From the NCBI RefSeq assembly GCF_003144325.1, contig NZ_PENS01000006.1:62001-126000 (forward strand): a stretch of 64,000 nucleotides of DNA, in the 5' to 3' direction. A program made the position numbers and the translations under genes. Origin of the DNA: Proteus terrae. Lineage in GTDB: Bacteria > Pseudomonadota > Gammaproteobacteria > Enterobacterales > Enterobacteriaceae. The notes below the pieces were generated by a model. It saw only the letters and a list, made by a program, of their open reading frames with translations, ran no database searches and was not told the DNA's origin. How positions within the stretch are numbered: the stretch's first letter is position 1; each line of letters begins with the position of its first letter. Shown here one piece after another: positions 22,593 through 33,749 of the stretch.

Positions 22593-25427
22593 CTATTCTT
22601 TAGGAATATGCTTCACCAACACTTCTCTTAAAATAGAAAGTGAAACAGGTTTGGATACACAATCATTCATTCCGGCATTAATACAGCGTTGCTTCTCTTC
22701 GGCAATCGCATTCGCCGTTACTCCTATTACAGGCATAGCACTGCCCATTTCTCGTATATGTGTTGCCAACTGATAGCCATTCATATTCGGCATGTTGACA
22801 TCTGTCAGAACGATATCAACATGATTCTTAGCTAAATACGTTAATGCGTCACAACCATCTTCTGCTGTTGCTGTATTAAAACCAATTTTTTTCAGTTGAT
22901 CGGTCAACAATAAGCGGTTTATTGGATGATCATCGACAATAAGGATAGTTAAAGTTTGTAAGCTACAATCTGTAGCTTGCTCCACCATCTCCGCACAATT
23001 TGCTTCAACTTTATTTTGTGGTAATTGCAGTATTATTTTTGTTAATTCATTTAGTTTATAAGTACTGCATACCCATATATTTTCAGCTATTTTCTTTGAT
23101 GGCTCAAAGTAATGCTCATTGATCCTAATAAATTGGCTGTTATATTTTCTTGGTAGATCGTAGTCCGTAATAATAAAATCGTTTGAAGATATCACCACTT
23201 CTTCAGTAAGTAATTCACAGCTCAAACCGAAGTAACGAAGGTATCGACCAATAAAGCCTTCCAAATAAAGATTTTTAATGTCTATAAAACAACGAACATT
23301 ACTTTCTTTATAAATATTCTGTTTAGAAGACGATTCTATTCCTTCTAAGGCACCATAAAGAGGTATACGAACCGTAAAGCGGCTACCAATATTTTCTTGG
23401 GAAACAACACTGATATCCCCATCCATTAAGTTGATCAGTTTTTCACAAATGGCCAAACCTAATCCAGTTCCCTCTGATGCACTTTCTGTATTTTGAGATA
23501 CTTGGAAGAATGGCTCGAACAGCTCATGCAATGCTTTATCGCTAATACCTCTCCCTGTATCGTGAATATCAAAATAGAGATAATAATCATCTTTATAAAG
23601 ATGTAAGGTAATACATCCAGTTGTGGTGAATTTAATACTGTTATTCAACAAATTAGAGATAACTTGTTGTACACGAACAGGATCGCTATTTACAATTTTT
23701 GGTACATCAGGTTCAATAAAACAGTAAATAGCCAAGCCTTTTTTCGCAATCAAAGGTAAATAGTTAGAAATAACAAACGAGAGTACTTGGCGACAATTAA
23801 ATGGCTTAATATCAATTTTTAACTGTTTAGATTCAATTTTCGAGAAATCGAGGATATCGCTGATAATTTTTAGCAATAACGATGAAGAGTTATCCATCGT
23901 CTTTAGTAATCGAGATGTATCATCATTTTGTGTAAGCGACTGCAATAATTCTAGATTACCAATAATTCCATAAAGTGGTGTTCGTAATTCGTGGCTGACT
24001 GTTGCTAAAAACATCGATTTAGCTTGGTTAGCTTGCTCCGCAGCTGTTGCCATATTTTGTAGTGAGCGCTCCATTTTAACCCGTGCGCTAATATCCACTA
24101 AAACACAGATAGCCACATCCTCATTTTGATAACGTGAGTTAACAAAGCTTATTTGCAGATGATTACGATTGTTGGTCACTACATCGACCATATTGCTACT
24201 TTTCTCAGCAATAATAGAAAGAATATTTTGTTTATCGCTATGGCTAAGCAAACGAAAATAGTTGTGTGCTAGCTCGTTACTTAAGATGATCATTCCATCA
24301 CGTATTCTAAGAATACTGATCCCGACTGGCGCTGATGCCACGATCTTATGGTTAAACTGTTCGTGTTCTTCTAGACGAGAGGCATTATTTTCGGCTGGAG
24401 AGAATATTTTTCTCTCAAAGATCCAGACGAAAATAAAAATCATAATGGCTGAGATAATATTTAAGATCAGCGCATTAAAAATCGTGAATTTAAATTCATT
24501 TAAAATTTGCTTGAGTGGTAATGAATACACCACACTAAAAGATGATGGTAATAATTTACGCTTAGCAACTAAATCACTAAAGTCTTCATCAAAGCCAAAA
24601 TAAGGGGCGCTGACATCAGGAACCTGTTTAACGGTATGATAGTTGTTTTCTGCTGGATAGCTTAAAACTGTTGTATTTCTGCTATTAAGAAGATGAATTG
24701 AAATCACTCTATCTTTGGCAGGAGAAAAATATTCAAGACGAATAGCCCTTTCAATACCAATCAGGCCAATGAATTTACCTGAGGCATAAACTGGCGACAT
24801 AACATATAAAATGCCACTATCCCCTTTTGCATCTGGCACTATCCAATATTGATTAACTTCTTTACCTTGTGCACGTTGATTAACATAGTTACGTGTATTT
24901 TCGTAAACCATTTTTTTCAACATTTCAGTATCAACAGGGGATGCTCGCAAAGGGAAGTTAATCATACACATGCTATGGGAGCCAACCATAAAGACTTGAT
25001 TTATCCCTTGTAATGCCGGAGTGTTATCTTTCCAATAATATAAGATGCTGTTAAAAGAGCGGAAATAGTTGTTCGTTTGCCCTTTAAATAATTCACAATC
25101 TGCGGTGTCATTAAGTTTATGAAGAGAGAATGGCCCTTCATAAAATAATGAGTTTTTCATGCCCGGGTTTAAGTTAATTTGTTCTTGGTGACGTTCTGCG
25201 AGGTATTGTAAATCACGGATAGTGCCGGAGGTTTGCCTAAAGAAACTAAGAAGGTTGGTGTAGTTATTACTATACTCTTGCCGAATATCAGACTTGGTAT
25301 CATTAAAGATATTGATGAGGTAAAACATGGTTAGCAATGCACCCATCGCCCACAACATGATACCTAATATCCGAAAAAGGTAGCGGGAAATTTTTAACGA
25401 TGTTTTAAAGGACGAGAGATATCTCAA
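22593..25427 (-). CDS. rcsC: Hybrid sensor kinase RcsC
   Basis: The 944-residue protein has membrane helices at about 20-40 and 315-337 enclosing a periplasmic domain. A HisKA domain contains His479 in FLATVSHELRTPLYG, the same number as in E. coli, and the ATPase domain has GTGLGLAICEKL at about 680. A C-terminal receiver carries the phospho-Asp near 876 in DIVLTDVNMPNMNGYQ. It autophosphorylates and passes phosphate to RcsD. It converges on rcsDB as in other enterobacteria. Confidence 0.96.
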   Translation of the reverse strand: MRYLSSFKTSLKISRYLFRILGIMLWAMGALLTMFYLINIFNDTKSDIRQEYSNNYTNLLSFFRQTSGTIRDLQYLAERHQEQINLNPGMKNSLFYEGPFSLHKLNDTADCELFKGQTNNYFRSFNSILYYWKDNTPALQGINQVFMVGSHSMCMINFPLRASPVDTEMLKKMVYENTRNYVNQRAQGKEVNQYWIVPDAKGDSGILYVMSPVYASGKFIGLIGIERAIRLEYFSPAKDRVISIHLLNSRNTTVLSYPAENNYHTVKQVPDVSAPYFGFDEDFSDLVAKRKLLPSSFSVVYSLPLKQILNEFKFTIFNALILNIISAIMIFIFVWIFERKIFSPAENNASRLEEHEQFNHKIVASAPVGISILRIRDGMIILSNELAHNYFRLLSHSDKQNILSIIAEKSSNMVDVVTNNRNHLQISFVNSRYQNEDVAICVLVDISARVKMERSLQNMATAAEQANQAKSMFLATVSHELRTPLYGIIGNLELLQSLTQNDDTSRLLKTMDNSSSLLLKIISDILDFSKIESKQLKIDIKPFNCRQVLSFVISNYLPLIAKKGLAIYCFIEPDVPKIVNSDPVRVQQVISNLLNNSIKFTTTGCITLHLYKDDYYLYFDIHDTGRGISDKALHELFEPFFQVSQNTESASEGTGLGLAICEKLINLMDGDISVVSQENIGSRFTVRIPLYGALEGIESSSKQNIYKESNVRCFIDIKNLYLEGFIGRYLRYFGLSCELLTEEVVISSNDFIITDYDLPRKYNSQFIRINEHYFEPSKKIAENIWVCSTYKLNELTKIILQLPQNKVEANCAEMVEQATDCSLQTLTILIVDDHPINRLLLTDQLKKIGFNTATAEDGCDALTYLAKNHVDIVLTDVNMPNMNGYQLATHIREMGSAMPVIGVTANAIAEEKQRCINAGMNDCVSKPVSLSILREVLVKHIPKE

Positions 25428-25563
25428 ACAACCACCCTAATCAATATTCCTACCGCACAAGAAACTTATTCTATTCTAGCAGAAGTTACTGAATGTCTGA
25501 ATGATATGATCTTTATCATCAGGATAATTTTTTCTGATAATAAACTGATCCTACCACATAAAA

Positions 25564-25590
25564 AAAGCAGGCAATTATGCCTGCTTTCTT
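25564..25590 (-). terminator. Terminator of gyrA
   Basis: AAAGCAGGCA and TGCCTGCTTT form a perfect 10-bp stem with a 4-base loop. The minus strand then reads TTTATGTGG. Confidence 0.75.
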
Positions 25591-25619
25591 TTATTTATAC
25601 ATCACAATAATGATAAATA

Positions 25620-28247
25620 TTATTCTTCGTCCGCATCATCTGTTAAATTTGAATCAGGTGCTTCTGATGACTCTTCGCTAATAACTTCATTAACTTCATC
25701 GTCATCTAATGCATCATCCTCATCTTCAACGCGTTGCAAGCCAACGACCAACTCATCTTCTGTTGTACGAATTAAGGTAACACCTTGTGTATTACGTCCA
25801 ACAATGCTGACTTCAGAAACGCGTGTACGAACTAATGTACCCGCATTAGTGATCATCATAATCTGATCAGTTTCTTCAACTTGAATTGCACCAACAACTT
25901 TACCGTTACGCTCACTCACTTTAATAGAGATAACGCCTTGTGTTGCACGATTCTTCGTTGGGTATTCGCTTTGAGCAGTACGTTTACCATAACCATTTTC
26001 AGTTACAGTTAAGATATCACCTTCACCACGAGGGATGATGAGTGAAACCACTTTATCGTCATCACTCAGTTTCATACCACGGACACCTGTCGCAGTACGA
26101 CCCATTGGGCGAACACAATCTTCCGCAAAACGAACCACTTTACCTTCCGCAGAGAACAACATAACTTCGTTTGTGCTATCGGTTAAATCAACACCGATTA
26201 ACTCATCGCCTTCATTTAAGTTAACGGCAATGATGCCTGCACTACGAGGACGGCTGAAATCTTGCAGAGGCGTTTTCTTCACGGTTCCGCTTGCCGTTGC
26301 CATAAAGACAAACTTACCTTCTTCATACTCTCTTACTGGCAAAATAGCGGTAATTCGTTCATTTTGCTCAAGAGGTAATAAGTTGATAATTGGACGACCA
26401 CGAGCACCGCGACTTGCTTCTGGTAACTGGTAAACTTTCATCCAGTAGAGACGACCACGGCTTGAGAAGCATAAAATCGTGTCATGGGTGTTAGCCACTA
26501 ATAGACGATCGATAAAGTCTTCTTCTTTAATTCTTGCTGCTGATTTGCCTTTACCACCACGACGCTGTGCTTCGTAATCGGTAAGTGGTTGATATTTAAC
26601 GTAGCCTTGGTGAGAAAGTGTCACAACAACATTTTCTTCATTGATCAAGTCTTCAATATTAATATCAGCCGTATTTTCAGTGATCTCAGTTCGGCGAGGA
26701 TCGTTATACTGATCTTTAATCGTATTTAGCTCTTCACGAATGACTTCCATCAGACGTTCAGGGCTTCTTAAGATATGTAATAGCTCAGCAATTTGGAGTA
26801 ATAACTCACGATATTCATCTAACAGTTTTTCATGTTCAAGACCGGTCAGTTTCTGCAAACGCAGATCTAAAATAGCTTGAGCTTGTTGCTCTGTTAGATA
26901 GTATTTACCGTCGTGCACACCATATTGTGGCTCTAACCATTCAGGGCGAGCAACGTTGCTGTCGCCAGCACGCTCTAACATGGTAGAAACGCTACCTAAA
27001 TCCCAAGGTTGTGCAATTAATGCCGCTTTTGCTTCTGCTGGATTTGGTGCTTGACGGATCATTTCAATAACTGGGTCAATGTTCGCCAATGCAACAGCCA
27101 GTGCTTCTAAGATATGAGCACGGTCACGCGCTTTGCGTAATTCGTAAATAGTACGACGAGTAACAACTTCACGACGGTGACGAATAAAGGCAGAGATAAT
27201 TTCTTTTAGATTTAATAATTTTGGCTGGCCTTGGTGAAGCGCAACCATATTAATACCGAAAGAAACCTGCATTTGTGTTTGTGAGAATAAGTGATTTAAT
27301 ACCACTTCACCCACAGCATCACGTTTGATTTCAACGACAATACGCATACCGTCTTTATCAGACTCGTCACGTAATCCGCTAATACCTTCAATACGCTTAT
27401 CTTTAACAAGCTCTGCAATTTTTTCAATTAAACGAGCTTTGTTCACCTGATAAGGAATTTCTGTCACGATAATAGTTTCGCGACCTGTTTTCTCATCAGT
27501 TTCGATGTCAGCCTGAGCACGAATATAAATTTTTCCGCGACCAGTACGGTAAGCATCTAAAATTCCTCTACGACCATTAATAATAGCGGCAGTCGGGAAA
27601 TCAGGCCCCGTAATATGTTCCATCAACTCTTCAATCGTGATGTCTTCGTTATCAACATAAGCAAGACAGCCGTCGATAACTTCGCCTAGGTTATGTGGAG
27701 GAATGTTTGTTGCCATCCCCACCGCAATCCCTGAAGAACCATTGACTAACAAGTTTGGAATACGGGTTGGCATTACTGCCGGAATATGTTCTGTTCCATC
27801 ATAGTTAGGAACAAAATCAACCGTTTCTTTTTCCAAATCCGCCAGCAGTTCATGGGCGATTTTCGCCATACGAACTTCGGTATAACGCATTGCAGCCGCC
27901 GAGTCACCATCAACTGACCCGAAGTTACCCTGCCCGTCAACCAACATGTAACGCATAGAAAAAGGCTGTGCTAAACGAACAATCGTTTCATAAACAGCAC
28001 TGTCACCGTGCGGGTGATATTTACCGATAACATCCCCAACAACACGGGCTGATTTTTTATAAGGTTTATTCCAATCGTTTCCTAGTACATTCATCGCGAA
28101 AAGCACTCGGCGGTGTACTGGCTTCAGTCCGTCTCGAACATCGGGTAATGCGCGTCCTACAATAACAGACATCGCATAATCCAAATATGAGCTTTTCAGC
28201 TCTTCTTCGATATTAACTGGTGTGATTTCTCTGGCAATGTCGCTCAT
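25620..28247 (-). CDS. gyrA: DNA gyrase subunit A
   Basis: The 875-residue subunit carries the catalytic Tyr122 ([12 protein letters not shown]) and six C-terminal beta-pinwheel blades, including the GyrA-box [10 protein letters not shown]. The quinolone region reads [10 protein letters not shown], giving Ser83 and Glu87. Ser83 is the susceptible state. Position 87 is Asp in E. coli, and Glu is the usual residue in Proteus. The C-terminal tail is strongly acidic ([14 protein letters not shown]). I chose the ATG at 28247 by homology (MSDIAREIT); the frame is open six codons further. It is divergent from ubiG. Confidence 0.97.
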   Translation of the reverse strand: MSDIAREITPVNIEEELKSSYLDYAMSVIVGRALPDVRDGLKPVHRRVLFAMNVLGNDWNKPYKKSARVVGDVIGKYHPHGDSAVYETIVRLAQPFSMRYMLVDGQGNFGSVDGDSAAAMRYTEVRMAKIAHELLADLEKETVDFVPNYDGTEHIPAVMPTRIPNLLVNGSSGIAVGMATNIPPHNLGEVIDGCLAYVDNEDITIEELMEHITGPDFPTAAIINGRRGILDAYRTGRGKIYIRAQADIETDEKTGRETIIVTEIPYQVNKARLIEKIAELVKDKRIEGISGLRDESDKDGMRIVVEIKRDAVGEVVLNHLFSQTQMQVSFGINMVALHQGQPKLLNLKEIISAFIRHRREVVTRRTIYELRKARDRAHILEALAVALANIDPVIEMIRQAPNPAEAKAALIAQPWDLGSVSTMLERAGDSNVARPEWLEPQYGVHDGKYYLTEQQAQAILDLRLQKLTGLEHEKLLDEYRELLLQIAELLHILRSPERLMEVIREELNTIKDQYNDPRRTEITENTADINIEDLINEENVVVTLSHQGYVKYQPLTDYEAQRRGGKGKSAARIKEEDFIDRLLVANTHDTILCFSSRGRLYWMKVYQLPEASRGARGRPIINLLPLEQNERITAILPVREYEEGKFVFMATASGTVKKTPLQDFSRPRSAGIIAVNLNEGDELIGVDLTDSTNEVMLFSAEGKVVRFAEDCVRPMGRTATGVRGMKLSDDDKVVSLIIPRGEGDILTVTENGYGKRTAQSEYPTKNRATQGVISIKVSERNGKVVGAIQVEETDQIMMITNAGTLVRTRVSEVSIVGRNTQGVTLIRTTEDELVVGLQRVEDEDDALDDDEVNEVISEESSEAPDSNLTDDADEE

Positions 28248-28419
28248 GGAGCCACTGTCCCTCATACTACGGATTCAAAGGTTTAGAACTATACCACAAA
28301 TCGCCAATTTTTGGAAAAAGGAAACAACTAAATTAATGATCCTTTCGCTATTCTCTTCGATTTCACCGTCTAACGTTGGTAGAATCATGGCAATATGAAA
28401 ATAGGAGTAATACTTTCTG

Positions 28420-29157
28420 ATGAATGATAAAACAACCTCTTTACATGCTAACGTGGATCAGCATGAAATCGACAAGTTTGAAAGCGTCGCATCACGGTGG
28501 TGGGATCTTGAAGGTGAATTTAAGCCATTACACCGCATCAACCCGCTAAGACTCAACTATATTCAAGAACGCGCAGACGGCCTATTCGGAAAAAAAGTCC
28601 TAGATGTTGGTTGCGGTGGCGGTATTTTGTCTGAAAGTATGGCATGTGTTGGGGCTGAAGTAACTGGCCTTGATATGGGTACAGAGCCATTACAAGTTGC
28701 ACGTTTGCACTCGCTAGAATCGGGTATTCCGGTCACTTACATTCAAGATACAGTTGAAAACCACGCGAATGAAAACCCACAAACTTATGACGTCGTTACC
28801 TGTATGGAGATGTTAGAGCACGTTCCTGACCCTTCATCTGTTGTAAGAGCCTGTGCAAAACTGGTAAAACCTGGTGGACATGTTTTCTTCTCAACCATCA
28901 ATCGTAATAAAAAAGCGTGGTTGATGCTGGTGGTAGGTGCGGAGTATATTCTGAATATGGTACCTAAGGGCACACATGATGCTAATAAGTTTATTCGCCC
29001 ATCAGAATTACTTAGTTGGGTTGATGAAACCGATTTGCGTAGCAAAAATATGATTGGTTTACATTATAACCCGATTACTGACAAATTCCGATTAGCGCCA
29101 AATGTCGATGTGAACTATATGGTGCACACACAATCGACACATAACTCGAATTCGTGA
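28420..29157 (+). CDS. ubiG: Ubiquinone O-methyltransferase UbiG
   Basis: The 245-residue SAM-dependent methyltransferase performs both O-methylation steps of ubiquinone biosynthesis. The SAM-binding motif [16 protein letters not shown] lies at about 61-76, and the downstream [13 protein letters not shown] post-motif and [13 protein letters not shown] stretch are conserved. An AGGAG-like sequence precedes the ATG. It is divergent from gyrA, the usual enterobacterial arrangement. Confidence 0.96.
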   Translation: MNDKTTSLHANVDQHEIDKFESVASRWWDLEGEFKPLHRINPLRLNYIQERADGLFGKKVLDVGCGGGILSESMACVGAEVTGLDMGTEPLQVARLHSLESGIPVTYIQDTVENHANENPQTYDVVTCMEMLEHVPDPSSVVRACAKLVKPGGHVFFSTINRNKKAWLMLVVGAEYILNMVPKGTHDANKFIRPSELLSWVDETDLRSKNMIGLHYNPITDKFRLAPNVDVNYMVHTQSTHNSNS

Positions 29158-29249
29158 AACTGAAAGTTTGATTTGGTTTAATAAAACATCAAACGATCAC
29201 ATTTTTTAAAATTGACTTTACATCGTTGTCACTTGAATTTGTGTTTCTT

Positions 29250-29280
29250 ACTGCCTGTATTTATGCAGGGTACAGGCAGT
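29250..29280. terminator. Hairpin after ubiG
   Basis: ACTGCCTGTA pairs with TACAGGCAGT around an 11-base loop. No T-tract follows on the plus strand, so it may be a weak terminator or an mRNA end structure for ubiG. Confidence 0.4.
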
Positions 29281-29303
29281 TGTTAAAAAAATTATCCCCT
29301 ATT

Positions 29304-29312
29304 TATCCACAG
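29304..29312 (+). promoter_or_regulatory. DnaA box upstream of nrdA
   Basis: TTATCCACA is the consensus high-affinity DnaA box. DnaA-ATP binding upstream of nrdAB is established in E. coli and links dNTP synthesis to replication. Confidence 0.65.
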
Positions 29313-29381
29313 AAACAATCAGATTTGTACACTTGATCAATCGCTCAATTACCTTTATCTTGTTATCACCATTTGAACCAA

Positions 29382-29397
29382 CCCCTATATATTGTGT
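29382..29397. promoter_or_regulatory. NrdR-like box upstream of nrdA
   Basis: CCCCTATATATTGTGT matches 14 of 16 positions of the recalled NrdR consensus ACACWATATATWGTGT. A half-matching second site (ACACCACAAG) begins at 29411, so a two-box arrangement is plausible but the second box is poor. Confidence 0.5.
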
Positions 29398-29505
29398 TTC
29401 CTTAAATTTCACACCACAAGACTCCTTGGCACAGATTGTCATCGGGAGCGTTTTTTTGCGGTATAAAATTTCAGGTAACACTAATGCAAGAAAGGTGCAT
29501 CGCTC

Positions 29506-31797
29506 ATGAATCACAGCCTGCTCGTCACAAAACGTGATGGTCATAAAGAACGCATTGACTTAGACAAAATTCACCGTGTTATCACCTGGGCCGCAGAAGG
29601 TCTAGAAAATGTCTCTGTATCTCAAGTTGAATTACGTTCTCAGATTCAGTTTTATGATGGTATCAAAACTGCTGATATCCATGAAACGCTGGTAAAAGCT
29701 GCTGCGGACTTAATCTCTGGTGAAACGCCTGATTATCAGTACCTCGCTGCCCGTCTTGCCGTATTTAATTTACGTAAAAAAGCGTATGGCCAATTTGAGC
29801 CACCAACACTGTATGATCACGTTAAAAAATTAGTCGATTTAGGCAAATATGATCGCCATCTTCTTGAAGATTACACACAAGAAGAGTTTGAACAGATGAA
29901 TAACTTTATTGTTCATCAACGTGATATGAACTTCTCCTACGCTGCGGTTAAACAATTAGAAGGTAAATACTTCGTTCAAAACCGTATTACAGGTGAAATT
30001 TACGAAAGCGCACAGTTTTTATATGTTTTAGTTGCGGCTTGCTTGTTCTCTCGTTATCCACAAGCAACACGTATGGACTATATCGAACGTTTCTATAATG
30101 CGATTTCAACCTTTAAAATCTCATTACCAACACCAATCATGGCAGGTGTAAGAACACCAACTCGTCAATTTAGCTCTTGTGTATTAATTGAGTGTGACGA
30201 CAGCCTTGATTCTATCAATGCGACATCAAGTGCCATCGTGAAATATGTTTCTCAACGTGCGGGTATCGGTATCAATGCGGGTCGTATTCGTGCATTAGGT
30301 AGTGCTATTCGTAATGGTGAAGCATTCCATACGGGATGTATCCCTTTCTATAAACACTTCCAGACTGCGGTAAAATCTTGCTCGCAAGGTGGTGTTCGTG
30401 GTGGCGCAGCAACCTTGTTCTACCCATTATGGCATTTAGAAGTTGAAAGCCTGCTGGTGCTGAAAAACAACCGTGGTGTTGATGATAACCGTGTTCGCCA
30501 TTTAGATTACGGCGTTCAATTAAATAAATTAATGTATGAACGTTTAATCAAAGGGCAGGATATTACTTTATTTAGCCCTTCTGATGTCCCTGGTCTATAC
30601 GATGCATTCTTTGCTGATCAAGATGAATTTGAACGTTTATATGTGCAATACGAGAAAGATAAGAGCATCCGCCAAAAACAAGTTAAAGCAGTTGAGTTAT
30701 TCTCATTAATGATGCAAGAACGAGCATCAACTGGCCGTATTTACATTCAGAACGTTGACCACTGTAATACACATAGCCCATTTGATCCGGCAATTGCACC
30801 AATTCGTCAATCGAATTTATGCTTAGAAATTGCACTACCAACTAAACCATTAAATGATATTAAAGATCCTAATGGTGAAATTGCACTGTGTACATTATCT
30901 GCATTTAACTTAGGCGCAATTGAAAATCTTGATGATTTAGAAGAACTTGCTCGTTTAGCCGTTCGTTCTTTAGACGCGCTGTTAGATTACCAAGATTATC
31001 CAATCTTAGCGGCAAAACAAGGTGCAATGGGCCGTCGTACCTTAGGTATTGGTGTTATTAACTTTGCTTATTATTTAGCAAAACACGGTGTTCGCTACTC
31101 TGATGGTAGTGCAAATAACTTAACTCATCGTGCGTTTGAAGCAATTCAATACTATTTATTAAAAGCATCTAATGAATTAGCGAAAGAACAAGGTGCATGC
31201 CCATGGTTTAATGAAACCACTTACGCTGACGGTATTTTACCTATTGATACCTACAAAAAATCATTAGATGTACTGACAAAAGAACCTCTGCATTACGATT
31301 GGGAAAGTTTACGCAAAGACATTAAAGAGCACGGTTTACGTAACTCAACACTGTCTGCACTGATGCCATCAGAAACATCTTCACAGATTTCTAATGCAAC
31401 AAATGGTATCGAACCACCGCGTGGTTATATCAGTATTAAAGCCTCTAAAGACGGTATTTTACGTCAAGTGGTTCCTGAGTATGAGCGTTTGAAAGGCGCT
31501 TATGAATTACTATGGCAAATGCCAAGTATTGAAGGTTACTTGCAGTTAGTGGGCATCATGCAGAAATTCGTTGACCAAGCCATTTCAGCGAACACTAACT
31601 ACGATCCTACTCGTTTCCCTAGCGGTAAGGTTCCAATGAACCAACTGCTGAAAGATTTGCTGCTCGCTTACAAATATGGTGTGAAAACACTTTATTATCA
31701 CAATACCCGTGACGGTGCAGATGATGTACAGGGTGATCTGGAAGAAGTCGTTGAGACGGAAGATTTAGATTGTGAAGGCGGCGCGTGTAAAATTTAA
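29506..31797 (+). CDS. nrdA: Ribonucleotide reductase class Ia, alpha subunit
   Basis: The 763-residue catalytic subunit reduces ribonucleoside diphosphates. The N-terminal ATP cone (about 5-95) sets activity. Active-site residues are present: Cys225 in [10 protein letters not shown], the NLCLE motif with Asn437, Cys439 and Glu441, Cys462 in [10 protein letters not shown], and the radical-path tyrosines in [10 protein letters not shown]. The C-terminal redox pair lies in CEGGACKI. It is followed 11 bases later by nrdB. Confidence 0.97.
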   Translation: MNHSLLVTKRDGHKERIDLDKIHRVITWAAEGLENVSVSQVELRSQIQFYDGIKTADIHETLVKAAADLISGETPDYQYLAARLAVFNLRKKAYGQFEPPTLYDHVKKLVDLGKYDRHLLEDYTQEEFEQMNNFIVHQRDMNFSYAAVKQLEGKYFVQNRITGEIYESAQFLYVLVAACLFSRYPQATRMDYIERFYNAISTFKISLPTPIMAGVRTPTRQFSSCVLIECDDSLDSINATSSAIVKYVSQRAGIGINAGRIRALGSAIRNGEAFHTGCIPFYKHFQTAVKSCSQGGVRGGAATLFYPLWHLEVESLLVLKNNRGVDDNRVRHLDYGVQLNKLMYERLIKGQDITLFSPSDVPGLYDAFFADQDEFERLYVQYEKDKSIRQKQVKAVELFSLMMQERASTGRIYIQNVDHCNTHSPFDPAIAPIRQSNLCLEIALPTKPLNDIKDPNGEIALCTLSAFNLGAIENLDDLEELARLAVRSLDALLDYQDYPILAAKQGAMGRRTLGIGVINFAYYLAKHGVRYSDGSANNLTHRAFEAIQYYLLKASNELAKEQGACPWFNETTYADGILPIDTYKKSLDVLTKEPLHYDWESLRKDIKEHGLRNSTLSALMPSETSSQISNATNGIEPPRGYISIKASKDGILRQVVPEYERLKGAYELLWQMPSIEGYLQLVGIMQKFVDQAISANTNYDPTRFPSGKVPMNQLLKDLLLAYKYGVKTLYYHNTRDGADDVQGDLEEVVETEDLDCEGGACKI

Positions 31798-31808
31798 TTG
31801 AGGAAGCT

Positions 31809-32939
31809 ATGTCTTATACTACTTTTTCACAAGTTAAAAATGATCAACTTCAGGAGCCCATGTTTTTTGGGCAACCTGTTAACGTAGCGCGTTATGATCA
31901 GCAAAAATATCCTATTTTTGAAAAGCTAATTGAAAAACAGCTCTCCTTCTTCTGGCGTCCAGAAGAAGTGGACGTTTCTCGTGATCGCATTGACTACAAT
32001 GCATTACCTGATCATGAAAAACATATTTTTATTAGCAACTTAAAATATCAAACGCTGTTGGATTCGATTCAAGGCAGAAGCCCTAACGTGGCATTCTTAC
32101 CTTTGATCTCGATCCCAGAGTTAGAGACATGGGTTGAAACATGGTCATTCTCTGAAACCATTCACTCACGCTCTTATACTCATATTATTCGTAATATCGT
32201 TAATGATCCGTCAGTTGTGTTTGATGATATCGTTGAAAATGAAGAGATTTTAAAACGTGCTCGTGATATTTCTTCTTACTATGACGAGTTAATCAAGCTG
32301 ACAAATCTTTATCACATGTATGGTGAAGGCGACCATCAAGTTAAAGGTAAAACAATTCACGTCACATTACGTAAATTAAAGAAACAGCTTTATCTGTGCT
32401 TAATGAGCGTCAACGCACTAGAAGCAATCCGCTTCTATGTTAGCTTTGCTTGTTCATTTGCCTTTGCTGAACGTGAACTGATGGAAGGTAACGCGAAGAT
32501 CATCCGACTAATTGCTCGTGACGAAGCGCTACACTTAACAGGTACACAACACATGCTGAATTTACTGCGTTCAGGTCAAGATGATCCTGAAATGGCAGAA
32601 ATTGCAGCAGAATGTGAGCAAGAGTGTTATGACCTGTTCGTTGAAGCTGCTGAGCAAGAAAAAGAGTGGGCTGAATACCTATTCTCTGAAGGCTCGATGA
32701 TTGGTTTAAATAAAGATATCCTTTGCCAATATGTTGAATATATTACAAATATTCGCATGCAAGCAGTGGGTCTTAAATTACCATTTAAAGCGCGCTCTAA
32801 CCCTATTCCATGGATCAACGCATGGTTAGTGTCTGACAACGTTCAAGTTGCACCTCAAGAAGTTGAAGTCAGTTCTTACCTCGTGGGTCAAATCGATTCA
32901 CAAGTTGATACTGATGATTTAAGCAACTTTGAATTGTAA
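31809..32939 (+). CDS. nrdB: Ribonucleotide reductase class Ia, beta subunit
   Basis: The 376-residue radical-bearing subunit holds the diiron-tyrosyl cofactor. The segment [20 protein letters not shown] contains ligands Glu and His with the radical Tyr at about 122-123. Later ligands lie in the helix [13 protein letters not shown]. The C-terminus ([10 protein letters not shown]) is the peptide that docks to NrdA. The ribosome-binding sequence TTGAGGAAGCT precedes the ATG. It is cotranscribed with nrdA and followed by yfaE. Confidence 0.97.
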   Translation: MSYTTFSQVKNDQLQEPMFFGQPVNVARYDQQKYPIFEKLIEKQLSFFWRPEEVDVSRDRIDYNALPDHEKHIFISNLKYQTLLDSIQGRSPNVAFLPLISIPELETWVETWSFSETIHSRSYTHIIRNIVNDPSVVFDDIVENEEILKRARDISSYYDELIKLTNLYHMYGEGDHQVKGKTIHVTLRKLKKQLYLCLMSVNALEAIRFYVSFACSFAFAERELMEGNAKIIRLIARDEALHLTGTQHMLNLLRSGQDDPEMAEIAAECEQECYDLFVEAAEQEKEWAEYLFSEGSMIGLNKDILCQYVEYITNIRMQAVGLKLPFKARSNPIPWINAWLVSDNVQVAPQEVEVSSYLVGQIDSQVDTDDLSNFEL

Positions 32940-32964
32940 TACTGAGAAATAACACCGATACGTT

Positions 32965-33243
32965 ATGGCATCTCATAAAGTGACCCTGCTGATGCAGGGT
33001 CTTTCAAAACCTTTAGAATTTCATACTGACACCCACCCCTCTTTGCTTGATGCATTAGAACATGGGAAAGTCCAAGTCGAATACCAATGTCGCGAAGGCT
33101 ATTGTGGCTCTTGTCGTCTGCGCCTAGTGAAAGGCAAGGTTTGTTATCGCAATGAACCTTTAGCATTTATCCAACCTGATGAAATCTTACCTTGTAGCTG
33201 TCATCCCATCAGTGATATTGAAATAGAAATTTACTCTGAATAA
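32965..33243 (+). CDS. yfaE: Ferredoxin YfaE for NrdB cofactor maintenance
   Basis: This 92-residue [2Fe-2S] protein has the plant-type ferredoxin pattern: CREGYCGSC gives Cys42, Cys47 and Cys50, and the fourth ligand is one of the Cys in ILPCSCHP (77 or 79). In E. coli YfaE delivers electrons to regenerate the diiron-tyrosyl radical of NrdB. Its position 25 bases after nrdB supports this role. Confidence 0.93.
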   Translation: MASHKVTLLMQGLSKPLEFHTDTHPSLLDALEHGKVQVEYQCREGYCGSCRLRLVKGKVCYRNEPLAFIQPDEILPCSCHPISDIEIEIYSE

Positions 33244-33333
33244 TTTGAATTATCTTAATTTGAGCTTTTTTCTAACACTCTTGTTCAACTTTGACTAAGG
33301 TTAAGTTAACACGATAAAAAAAGGAAAAGCATT

Positions 33334-33567
33334 ATGAAATTAAAGTCTATTTTCTCAGTCATTGCTATTTCTACATCAATTCTGCTTGTTGCAGGCTGTT
33401 CAAGTCCACAAAAAATAGAAACAGTAAATGGGGAAACAATTTTAACGACGGATAAACCCCAAGAAGATGAAGCAACTGGATTAATTACCTACAAAGATTC
33501 AGAAACCGGACAGATTAAACAGATTAATCGTGATCAAATAAGACGAATGGTAGAGCTTGACGATTAA
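33334..33567 (+). CDS. Small YgdI/YgdR-like lipoprotein
   Basis: The 77-residue protein has a signal peptide with lipobox LLVAGC (lipidated Cys22). It is followed by a short domain like the YgdI/YgdR (DUF903) family, including GETILTTDKPQEDEATGLIT and YKDSETGQIKQINRDQI. It is probably anchored to the outer membrane by its lipid. The function of the family is unknown. An AAGGAAAA ribosome-binding site precedes the ATG, and a terminator follows. Confidence 0.82.
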   Translation: MKLKSIFSVIAISTSILLVAGCSSPQKIETVNGETILTTDKPQEDEATGLITYKDSETGQIKQINRDQIRRMVELDD

Positions 33568-33591
33568 TGCTCTTATAAACCCTTCTCTTAA

Positions 33592-33626
33592 AGCGCCAAT
33601 TCATATTTATGATTGGCGTTTTTTTA
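33592..33626 (+). terminator. Terminator of the lipoprotein gene
   Basis: CGCCAAT and ATTGGCG form the stem core around an 11-base loop, followed by nine T. Confidence 0.82.
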
Positions 33627-33643
33627 TTCACAAAACCTCTTCT

Positions 33644-33661
33644 TGTAAACTAATCATTACA
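33644..33661. promoter_or_regulatory. TyrR-like box upstream of tyrP
   Basis: TGTAAACTAATCATTACA matches the TyrR consensus TGTAAA-N6-TTTACA with one mismatch. It lies about 90 bases upstream of the tyrP start. E. coli tyrP is TyrR-regulated, so this site is expected. A TTGACA at 33679-33684 with TATACT at 33700-33705 is a possible promoter, though its 15-base spacer is short. Confidence 0.62.
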
Positions 33662-33749
33662 CTATACGTAATTAAAATTTGACAGAATTTTACCATTCTT
33701 ATACTCTGCTTTTTAAATAAATAAAATAGTCTAGTGAACAGAGGATCTT

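Larger units (their letters stand above)
29158..29505. other. nrdA upstream control region
   Basis: The 348 bases between ubiG and nrdA hold a hairpin at 29250-29280, a consensus DnaA box (29304-29312) and an NrdR-like box (29382-29397). A minus-strand ORF across this region is a shadow. This matches the known control of nrdAB by DnaA and NrdR in E. coli. Confidence 0.6.

Noticed and set aside
26035..26433. 132-codon ORF opposite gyrA
   Set aside because: It is antisense to a highly conserved gene and its composition is explained by gyrA codon usage.
29299..29544. 81-codon minus-strand ORF over the nrdA promoter
   Set aside because: It overlaps the nrdA start and the DnaA/NrdR sites and has no family resemblance.
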